A stretch of 29,193 nucleotides of DNA from CAZCDS01 sp964497585 (GTDB taxonomy: Bacteria > Desulfobacterota > Desulfomonilia > Desulfomonilales > Desulfomonilaceae), in assembly GCA_964497585.1 (NCBI GenBank), contig CAZCDS010000076.1:1-29193 (forward strand). Direction: 5' to 3'. Under the pieces are notes generated by a model that had not been told where the DNA came from, did no database searches, and worked only from the letters and a program-made list of their open reading frames with translations. The number at the start of each line of letters is the position of its first letter. Positions within the stretch are counted from its first letter, which is position 1. Shown piece by piece: positions 7,318 through 14,156 of this stretch. A program made the position numbers and the translations under genes.

Positions 7318-8988
7318 ATGCGTATTTTCATCAAGTCCGAGCATCTGAAGAGATACCGGGACATAGCAGGGCTGCTGGTGAAGTACGGCTTCTACGACAT
7401 GGTAAGGAAGATCGGGCTCGACGATGTCCTTGAAAAGCGGGAAGGAAGGGGCAGCAGAGCTGCGCTTCAGGGAGCTGAGCTGGCCAACGACCTGGAAGAA
7501 ATGGGGCCGACCTTCGTGAAACTGGGCCAATTTCTCTCGACCCGTCCCGACGTCCTTCCTCCAGAGTACATTGAGGCTCTGGAGCGCCTCCAGAGCAAAG
7601 TTGAGAGCTTCCCGTACGAGCAGGTGGAGCACATTGTCCAGTCCGAACTTGGCATGGAGATGTCGACCGCTTTCGCCTCGTTCACTGCCGAGCCGCTGGC
7701 CGCTGCCTCTATCGGCCAGGTTCATCGCGCCGTCATGCACGACGGCAGATCGGTCGCAGTCAAGGTTCAAAGACCGGGCATAAAGGCCCACATGATTGCA
7801 GACCTGGAGGTTATCGGCGAGATTGCCCGGTTCTTAGGGAACCATACCGAATTGGGCGAGCTGTACGGGGTGGGCGATATCTTCGAGGAATTCCGCACCA
7901 GCCTGCTGCGCGAACTGGACTACCGGCAGGAGAAGCGCAACCTTGCAAAACTGGCCGAAAACCTCGGCGAATTTAAGGAAATCGAAATCCCTGCCGTAGT
8001 CGAGACGCACACCACCGAACGGGTGCTCACCATGGACTTCATCGAAGGCAGGAAGATCACTGCGGTACAGGAAAGCGACAGAGCGCGGGTCGACACAAAG
8101 AAGCTTCTGGAAGAGACATTCCGAGCATATCTGAAGCAGATCCTCCTCGATGGGTTTTTTCATGCCGATCCGCATCCGGGGAACATTGTCCTTACGGAAG
8201 CCGGAAAGATCGGGATTCTCGATCTGGGGATGGTCGCAAGCATTGCACCTCGCACGCGACTCAAATTAGTCCGTCTTCTTCTCGCCATGAGTGAAGGGGA
8301 ACCCGACGACGCAGCCAGTATAGCCGCATCGATGGGCGAAAAGACTTCAACCTTTGACGAGGCTACATACCACCGGCGCGCGGTCGGACTCGTAACCCGT
8401 TACCAGAACGCCGCGCTGGGACAGATTCAGGTCGGCACGCTCCTTATGGAATTTACTGAGGTCATAAGAGAATGCGGAATACGGGTTCCCCGCGATTTGG
8501 GGATGCTCGGCAAGACACTTCTCCACCTGGATCAAGTGGCGACCGCGCTTGACCCGGACTTTGACCCGCAATCGATTGTACGACGCAGTGCAGCCGACAT
8601 CATGTTCCGGTATGTGACCGGAAGCCTGTCCGCGGGAAAGGTTATGAGCAACCTCCTGGAGATCAAGGATGTCCTGGGAGCGTTGCCGAGAGCGGTGAGT
8701 TCACTGTCAGAGCAGGTGGCGCAAAACCGGCTCCGCGTGAAGGTCGACACGGTTGACGAGAACCGACTGATCGGCGGGCTTCAAAAGATCGCAAACCGGA
8801 TCACGCTCGGCCTCCTGCTGGGTGCCTTGATCGTTGGCGCGGGGCTCCTGGCCGGAATTCCCACCTCCTTGACGATCCTGGGATACCCCGCCATAGCGAT
8901 GATGTTCTTTCTTCTGGCCGCCGCTGGCGCCATCGCGCTGATGCTCGACATACTCGTTCATGACGTAAGGCCACGAAGGAGGAGGTAA
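7318..8988 (+). CDS. AarF/UbiB/ABC1 family atypical kinase
   Basis: 556 residues from the ATG at 7318. The open frame runs 51 codons further upstream, but that part is low in family character and the conserved N-terminus starts here. Signature elements are the KxGQ motif (KLGQFLSTRPDVLP, about 67-80), the alanine-rich loop AAASIGQVH (about 126-134), the ATP lysine in VAVKVQRPG (about 146-154), HADPHPGN (about 281-288) and a DLG metal motif (about 301). Two hydrophobic segments at the C-terminus form the typical membrane anchor. Characterised members (UbiB, ADCK/COQ8) use ATPase activity to support ubiquinone biosynthesis or lipid handling. In an anaerobe a quinone or isoprenoid-lipid role is plausible but unproven. 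No quinone genes are adjacent, so I give no symbol. Confidence 0.93.
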   Translation: MRIFIKSEHLKRYRDIAGLLVKYGFYDMVRKIGLDDVLEKREGRGSRAALQGAELANDLEEMGPTFVKLGQFLSTRPDVLPPEYIEALERLQSKVESFPYEQVEHIVQSELGMEMSTAFASFTAEPLAAASIGQVHRAVMHDGRSVAVKVQRPGIKAHMIADLEVIGEIARFLGNHTELGELYGVGDIFEEFRTSLLRELDYRQEKRNLAKLAENLGEFKEIEIPAVVETHTTERVLTMDFIEGRKITAVQESDRARVDTKKLLEETFRAYLKQILLDGFFHADPHPGNIVLTEAGKIGILDLGMVASIAPRTRLKLVRLLLAMSEGEPDDAASIAASMGEKTSTFDEATYHRRAVGLVTRYQNAALGQIQVGTLLMEFTEVIRECGIRVPRDLGMLGKTLLHLDQVATALDPDFDPQSIVRRSAADIMFRYVTGSLSAGKVMSNLLEIKDVLGALPRAVSSLSEQVAQNRLRVKVDTVDENRLIGGLQKIANRITLGLLLGALIVGAGLLAGIPTSLTILGYPAIAMMFFLLAAAGAIALMLDILVHDVRPRRRR

Positions 8989-9156
8989 CACTGCCGCCCG
9001 TGCTGCTAGAGGCCCGATACCAACTTCCCTGCATTCCAAAACACCATCCCGCGTTCCGCAGGACATGGAAGATCCTCTCTCCGGCCAGAATGAATGCGTG
9101 ACAAAGGGCCGTGTTCGCCTGCACGCGCACTGGGATCAGACGCGGAAATCGACCGG

Positions 9157-10260
9157 CTACGGTGCCTTCGATCCGCGCACAACAGCCAGAGGGATCAGGG
9201 ATTTGCCGCGGCGTTCGGCCATCTGCATGATGGTGTCTCTGGCCCGGACAGGGGGTTCCCTGCGTTCGCTTTCCGGTTTTCGCTCGAGCGTGACCGCCTC
9301 GCTGGGGCAGGTCGTGACGCAGAGCCCGCACCCGATGCACCGATCCCGATCCACAAGGGCCACGTCGTCGGGCCCGAGCGCGATGGCCTCCATCTGACAA
9401 CGATCGACACAGGTCTCGCACGCGGAACAGAGTTCGGGATCAACGGTCGCGTAGTAGTTGGTGATCACCATTTGCGCTGGCTTGGGATGCGTCTTGATGG
9501 AACGGAGTATCCCGCAGCAGTCACCGCAGCAATTACACATGCCGCCGGCATCCTGGGCGTTGAAGGGCTGGGGAACGAGCCCGGCCTCGTCGCACTCGTC
9601 GATTACCTTCAATGCCTCTTCCTGCGTAATGTACCTCGCCATGCCCTTGTCAACGTAAAAGTCCGCGTGGCTGCCGAATGAGAAGCAGACTTCGAGCGGC
9701 TTGTCGCACCCCTTTTCGAGGATGCCCTGATGCACTCGGCAGATGCACTTTGCCAGGCCGATCTTCTCCTTGCTTTTGATGATCGCTCTCACGTCCTCAT
9801 AGGGCGCCACCGGCCAGGAGTGATCGATCGATTTGTTGACGGGAATCGTTCGCAGCGGAGCGTTTGCGCCGAACCCCTGCTTGCAAAATGCCTCCACGAA
9901 GTACTCTTCCACGAGTTCGGCCAGTTCCCGGTCCATGTCCTTGACCTGGAATTCGTACGAGCCAACCACAAAGGGAATTGCTCCGTACAGGAGGTCTCCT
10001 CCCTTCTTCTTCCGGAAGATCAAACCCTTTTCGACCATGCCCTCGAGCACGGATGACACTTCTTCGGGACTCCGTCCGACCCGCTGCGCGACTGCGTCGG
10101 CCTTCTCGAGCATCAGGCTCAAGTTAAGGAACATCTCGGCCTCTTTTTCGGTGAAAAGCTTCCTGAGGATCCTCATCTCGACCCCTGACTCCGTTGTGGG
10201 AAACCCGACCGAATATTGGTCCAGTTGCTCCCGTAGATCGTGGTACACATCACCTGACAT
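9157..10260 (-). CDS. Winged-helix-like / multi-cysteine / 2[4Fe-4S] ferredoxin protein, paralog A
   Basis: 367 residues from the ATG at 10260, preceded by AAGGAG; a start seven codons upstream lacks such a site. Residues about 25-95 read like a winged helix (helix-rich, then EGMVEKGLIFRKKKGGDLLY). The middle has C172xC174, C185 and C192, then the dense CNCCGDCCG at 242-250. The tail is a ferredoxin: C278-x2-C-x2-C-x3-C288 (followed by Q, not P) and C308-x2-C-x2-C-x3-CP. Function is unknown: similar architectures occur in anaerobes as electron carriers or redox sensors, and the winged helix could equally be a structural wHTH fold. No transmembrane segment or signal peptide is seen, so it should be cytoplasmic. 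It is the last gene of the minus-strand run and converges on the kinase gene. It is clearly homologous over its whole length to the protein at 13028-14104. Confidence 0.85.
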   Translation of the reverse strand: MSGDVYHDLREQLDQYSVGFPTTESGVEMRILRKLFTEKEAEMFLNLSLMLEKADAVAQRVGRSPEEVSSVLEGMVEKGLIFRKKKGGDLLYGAIPFVVGSYEFQVKDMDRELAELVEEYFVEAFCKQGFGANAPLRTIPVNKSIDHSWPVAPYEDVRAIIKSKEKIGLAKCICRVHQGILEKGCDKPLEVCFSFGSHADFYVDKGMARYITQEEALKVIDECDEAGLVPQPFNAQDAGGMCNCCGDCCGILRSIKTHPKPAQMVITNYYATVDPELCSACETCVDRCQMEAIALGPDDVALVDRDRCIGCGLCVTTCPSEAVTLERKPESERREPPVRARDTIMQMAERRGKSLIPLAVVRGSKAP

Positions 10261-10381
10261 GGTGTTCTCCTTGTCGATCAACTAATCGAGTGCATGTGAT
10301 TTCGCTCCCGGCCACTGCGAGCAGAATCGTCACTCCACGCGGCCGGGGATACGCGTTTGGATGCCACTTTATCGTTAGACT

Positions 10382-10398
10382 CATCCTACCATAGGATG
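10382..10398. promoter_or_regulatory. Perfect 7-bp inverted repeat upstream of ferredoxin paralog A
   Basis: CATCCTA-CCA-TAGGATG lies about 120 bases upstream of the ATG at 10260 (minus strand). It could be an operator or a small hairpin. No clear promoter pair was found beside it. Confidence 0.2.
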
Positions 10399-10433
10399 TG
10401 ACGACTTTTCTCCCCGAACAGACCGGAATGAAC

Positions 10434-10467
10434 AAAAAAAAGGTTTCATAGCGCTTTTGACAAGCGC
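10434..10467 (-). terminator. Terminator-like hairpin after the outer-membrane protein gene
   Basis: Read on the minus strand, GCGCTT-GTCAA-AAGCGC (10451-10467) is followed, after a gap of about ten bases, by a run of eight T. The gap is longer than in a typical intrinsic terminator, so efficiency is uncertain. It lies about 60 bases past the stop of the gene ending at 10526. Confidence 0.4.
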
Positions 10468-10525
10468 AGGAGGATGGTTGATTGCATTACGGATGAATGC
10501 TGTGGTTACGCCGAGGTTACCCGCC

Positions 10526-11647
10526 TCAGATGGGCATCGCGAAAGACAGACTGATTGCCACTCCCAAGGTGATCTGTTGCCAATGCGCAGTCACATCCGC
10601 CGGGCTTCGATCCATTGTCTCGGGCATGGGCTGCGGCACCGAAGGCACAATGTTCCCGAAGGTTATTACCTCAGGCGCATCCGCTTTGAAAGACGCATGG
10701 ATCACATTGCCTCGGGCGAATACCCGGACGAACAGGTCCGGGAACATCTCGGGGGCCCCACCATACTCAAGCTTGAATTCACCGAAGTACCCGTCAGACA
10801 TGCCCTGCAGGCTAGGATAGAAAATGTACGGGAAGCTCTTGAGCGTGATACCGACACTCCTCCGAGGTCCGCCGGTTCGGAAATGGAGACCGACGTACGG
10901 GACCACGCTATTGACCTCCAGATCCACGGTAGGCAGGGAACCAATATACCCGGCAAGAAAACTGGAAAGCTGAACCACTTGCGTAGAGGCTGTGATTGTG
11001 TCGTAACGGAGCCCTGCAATAATCGCAAGACCCTCGGGAAGACTGTAGGACGCTCCCAAGTCCGCGAACCACCAACTCGGTCGGCCCTCCAGCTCCAAGG
11101 CTTCATCTGAGCCCACGAGATCGGGACGTCTAGATCCATTCCTTATCAGGGTCGCTCGGCCGTACGTTCCTGCGTTTATGCTGGCTCGATTGCTCATGGG
11201 GATGAAGTACCCCCCCTCCAAGGACCCGTACAAACGTTCCGTGATAGAGAAGGGCAGGTCGAGACCAACCCAAAGCCCCCTGAGCCGGAAGCGTAACCTG
11301 ACATCGGAACCGACAGAAAGGGCATACCTTTCAAACGAGCCGGGACCGACGTTCACTTCATACGTGGACGCTTCCGACAAGCCCGCAGCCACGACTATCT
11401 CTCCCGTGGCCACCCAACTCGCGGAAAACGACAAGGGGCTGAACCTTCTGAACAGGCGGGCGAGGCCGCTCATTTCCTCCGTCTCCGCAATGGGCGGAGC
11501 CGCCGTTCCAACTCCCCAGGGAAGCGTCTGCATGACGGGCGGACCGCTTGCCGTGGACATTCCGCCAGGTACACCCTGCGCCTGAACCGGCATCGGTAAC
11601 AGGAACGCGATCGACAGTACTATTCCGAAAAACACTCCTCGTACCAT
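10526..11647 (-). CDS. Predicted beta-barrel outer-membrane protein
   Basis: 373 residues from the ATG at 11647, chosen because GAGGTGGG precedes it and the protein then starts with a signal peptide (MVRGVFFGIVLSIAFLLPMP, cleavage near VQAQG). A longer frame starting at 11731 would put 28 polar residues before the signal. The mature part has a proline-rich linker, then about 280 residues of alternating hydrophobic/polar strands with many Gly, Tyr and Phe, e.g. FSASWVATGEIVVAAGLSE and VGLDLPFSITERLYGSLEGG. This is typical of an 8- to 14-strand porin-like barrel, ending in LGVAISLSFAMPI. There is no Trp- or Phe-final residue, the usual BAM signal, though hydrophobic residues sit near the end. 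Cargo or function is unknown. The next gene upstream is about 500 bases away. Confidence 0.7.
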   Translation of the reverse strand: MVRGVFFGIVLSIAFLLPMPVQAQGVPGGMSTASGPPVMQTLPWGVGTAAPPIAETEEMSGLARLFRRFSPLSFSASWVATGEIVVAAGLSEASTYEVNVGPGSFERYALSVGSDVRLRFRLRGLWVGLDLPFSITERLYGSLEGGYFIPMSNRASINAGTYGRATLIRNGSRRPDLVGSDEALELEGRPSWWFADLGASYSLPEGLAIIAGLRYDTITASTQVVQLSSFLAGYIGSLPTVDLEVNSVVPYVGLHFRTGGPRRSVGITLKSFPYIFYPSLQGMSDGYFGEFKLEYGGAPEMFPDLFVRVFARGNVIHASFKADAPEVITFGNIVPSVPQPMPETMDRSPADVTAHWQQITLGVAISLSFAMPI

Positions 11648-12150
11648 AACCCACCTCAAAGCCTGCTGGCGCGGGCAGAAAAAATAATCGTACGATCTCA
11701 CATGGCGGGGACCGGTGAATCGTAGGCGCAATCACGAGCACCGCGCTCAGGAACGCTTGACCCCAACCCTGCGAGAGCAGGTCTCCCGTTCGGCAAACTT
11801 TACCCGAATAACTTCATATACCTCGTTGGGAAACGATTTGTCAATAACAATAAGTGGTTGCGTGCCGTGGCTCGGTACAAACAGCGAGCCGCTTGTGACA
11901 AATCCGCGTATCATCATTTCTGATTCCCAGGCTGGAGCCTGTGAATGAGGAAACAATCGGACCTCAACGTCGTTCACCTTGGACTCGCGATGCCACAGAA
12001 TGTGCCGAACTTTCAAACGGAGAGACTGGGGCGCAGGTTCTGCTTTCCTTTGGTCGATCCTGGCGCCTACCGACCGTACGGATACACGGATGGGGCCTGA
12101 GTTCCTGTCCGTGTCATCCCGACCTGCCTGTTTCCTGGCTATCCGAGGCC
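11648..12150. other. 500-base gap between two minus-strand secreted-protein genes
   Basis: The only candidate gene here is the weak reverse-strand ORF at 11747-12016, listed separately. The rest shows no recognisable RNA, repeat or mobile element. Confidence 0.4.
11747..12016 (-). CDS. Doubtful 89-residue ORF
   Basis: The frame is open upstream to about 12155 but contains no ATG or GTG; the only available initiator is TTG at 12014-12016, with no good ribosome site. The middle has plausible protein character (FVTSGSLFVPSHGTQPLIVIDK, then EVYEVIRVKFAERE). It could be a decayed 3' part of a former gene or chance. I recognise no family. Confidence 0.2.
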   Translation of the reverse strand: MKVRHILWHRESKVNDVEVRLFPHSQAPAWESEMMIRGFVTSGSLFVPSHGTQPLIVIDKSFPNEVYEVIRVKFAERETCSRRVGVKRS

Positions 12151-12963
12151 CTAATCAGCCAGAGCGTGATTGGAATAGACGTGCATGGGTACTCCACTTG
12201 AAAGGTCGTAGACTTCTACGCCCCATTCACCGCAATCACAGCAACTACTTCCTATATAGGTTACAAAGAATCTGTTCTTGACAGCGAAGAACATATGGAA
12301 ATGCGTGCAGTTGCCCTCAAGGCGAAACGCACGATTATGGATGAAGAGCAAGGATGGTCCGTCCTTCCAAGTCCAACCGTACTCATTCCAGTACCCGAAC
12401 GTCAGCATTTTGATATCACCAGTCACACTCTCACGTTTCGGGCTTTTCACAGCGACCAGTCGGCGCACCCTCAATTCAAGTCCTTCCGGCAAAGAATCAT
12501 TCAGGAGCGGGCGTGCTTGCGATTCCATTAGCTTTGGGACCGGGAGCGAGCTATCCGTAACCTGGAGACGATGAATAGTCTCAGGATCTATCCCTACAAG
12601 GGCAAGCTGAAAGCGCTCAAACTGCCCAGGACGGCTGTAATCAGGCTTCAGGCACTTGTCAGCCTTGATCAACCAGGTTGCTTTGATCTCAGAGTCCAGC
12701 GGCCCCATATACGTGAATCTGGCTCCAGTCCGTGCCGTACAAATCCCTCCTCGGTTCATCAGGACCACTTTGCTACCCGCGTTGAATGAATCGGCCAGAC
12801 CGTGACAGTACTCGATAAGGCCTTTGATCTTTTCCCTCCCTGCGCACTCGGTGAGGAATGGGAGGCCGAAGGAGACACCGGCCCCATCGGCCGGTTCACC
12901 GCTAAAGGAGGCCCCCAAAGTGACCCACACGATTACCAACAAGCACCAGGCTACCGCTTTCAT
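12151..12963 (-). CDS. Secreted protein of unknown function
   Basis: 270 residues. Residues 1-28 are a signal peptide (MKAVAWCLLVIVWVTLGASFSG). The mature protein is mixed alpha/beta by eye, with scattered cysteines, including a tight SSCCDCGEWG group near residue 245, and a C-terminal YDLSSGVPMHVYSNHALAD. The paired cysteines may form disulfides in the periplasm. I recognise no domain. The start has only a weak purine-rich ribosome site (GAAGAAGAAAAG). It lies 65 bases downstream of ferredoxin paralog B's stop on the same strand, so it may be the last gene of the peptidase/ferredoxin transcript. Confidence 0.65.
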   Translation of the reverse strand: MKAVAWCLLVIVWVTLGASFSGEPADGAGVSFGLPFLTECAGREKIKGLIEYCHGLADSFNAGSKVVLMNRGGICTARTGARFTYMGPLDSEIKATWLIKADKCLKPDYSRPGQFERFQLALVGIDPETIHRLQVTDSSLPVPKLMESQARPLLNDSLPEGLELRVRRLVAVKSPKRESVTGDIKMLTFGYWNEYGWTWKDGPSLLFIHNRAFRLEGNCTHFHMFFAVKNRFFVTYIGSSCCDCGEWGVEVYDLSSGVPMHVYSNHALAD

Positions 12964-13027
12964 TGCTTTTCTTCTTCAACTCGACCATCGGAGGCGTAAG
13001 ATCGCCCTCCTCGCTGAACTCTTTGTA

Positions 13028-14104
13028 TCAATCCACCATGATCTTGACGCCTCGATTCTCGGCCCGTTTGAAGTACCAGTCCATGAGGTGATCCGGGGGA
13101 TCGTCCCAATCGGATTCAGGTTTACGGGTCAGGGTGATCGATTCGGTGGAGCAGGTGGACATACAAACGCCGCATCCGATGCAGCGATCCGGTTGCACGG
13201 TGTATGCGCCGTCCTCTTCAATGATGGCCCCCACCGGGCAGCGCTCATCCGCGCAGGTTCCGCAGGCCGCGCACGTTTCCTGGTCGATGGTGGCGACGTA
13301 ATTGCTTTTTGCCATGAGTCCCGGAACATTGTAGTGCTTCATCCCGCGCAACATGCCGCAGCAGCACGAGCAGCAGTTGCACACGAACATCTGTCCGTTC
13401 TTGACGTTGTAGGTCGCGTGCACGAGCCCGTCCTCATCTGCCTTCTTGACGATCGCCAGGGCTTCGTCCCGCGAAATGATCCGACCGAGCGGATGCTTGT
13501 CGTACGCTCCCTCTTTGTTGGAAAAGGCAAGGCATACTTCCATGTCATGTTTGCAGGGATTGCCCATGAGCATTTGTTCCTTTTTGCAGATGCAGTCCAT
13601 CACCTGGAAAGACTTGGCCCTTTCCATGTTCTTGCGCAGGTCCTCGTATGCCAGCACCTGATGTTCCGCGTCTATCTGGATGTTCAACGGTTGGACCCGC
13701 ATGATGGCCGGTTTGTGTCCGCCCAATGCGGGAATGAACGTCGGAGCGTACTCCTCTATCAGCTCGGCCAATTTCCTGTCGAGCCGCGGCTGCTGGAATT
13801 CGAAGATCCCGAAAACAAAGGGGAAGAGGATATATACCTGCTGTCCCTTCATGTTGGTTGATCCGATCTGCCCTTTCTTCACCATGGCTTCAAGTGTCTC
13901 TTCCATCTCTTCCACAGGTTTTCCGAGCCGCTCTGCGATCGTCGCCGCAGTTTCCGGGATGGGCCGGAGTCTTGCGGCCAGGTCAGCCTCTTCCGGGGAG
14001 AATATCTTGCTGAGGATCTTCAATTCGATCCCGCTTTGCGTAGATGGGAACCCGTTGGGTAACGAATCCAATTTCTCTGCAAGATGTTTGTACTCATCAT
14101 TCAT
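13028..14104 (-). CDS. Winged-helix-like / multi-cysteine / 2[4Fe-4S] ferredoxin protein, paralog B
   Basis: 358 residues, ATG at 14104 with AAGGAG seven bases upstream. Architecture matches the protein at 9157-10260: an N-terminal helical/winged region (about 20-95), C171xC173, C184 and C191, the cluster VCNCCSCCCG at 241-250 (six cysteines in eight residues), and a two-motif ferredoxin tail. The first ferredoxin motif is C278-x2-C-x2-C-x4-C289-P, one residue longer in the last gap than the usual x3; the second is C308-x2-C-x2-C-x3-C. Start and end regions align closely with paralog A (e.g. GFPSTQSGIELKILSKIF against GFPTTESGVEMRILRKLF), indicating gene duplication. It lies 52 bases downstream of the M1 peptidase gene, most likely in its operon. 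The redox partner and role are unknown. Confidence 0.86.
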   Translation of the reverse strand: MNDEYKHLAEKLDSLPNGFPSTQSGIELKILSKIFSPEEADLAARLRPIPETAATIAERLGKPVEEMEETLEAMVKKGQIGSTNMKGQQVYILFPFVFGIFEFQQPRLDRKLAELIEEYAPTFIPALGGHKPAIMRVQPLNIQIDAEHQVLAYEDLRKNMERAKSFQVMDCICKKEQMLMGNPCKHDMEVCLAFSNKEGAYDKHPLGRIISRDEALAIVKKADEDGLVHATYNVKNGQMFVCNCCSCCCGMLRGMKHYNVPGLMAKSNYVATIDQETCAACGTCADERCPVGAIIEEDGAYTVQPDRCIGCGVCMSTCSTESITLTRKPESDWDDPPDHLMDWYFKRAENRGVKIMVD

Positions 14105-14156
14105 AATGTAACTCCTTGAAATAAAACCTTATATGATCTGAATGGCCTGCCGAATG

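Noticed and set aside
12824..13861. 345-residue plus-strand open frame
   Set aside because: Antisense to ferredoxin paralog B, which has a ribosome site and cysteine motifs; the plus frame has no domain character.
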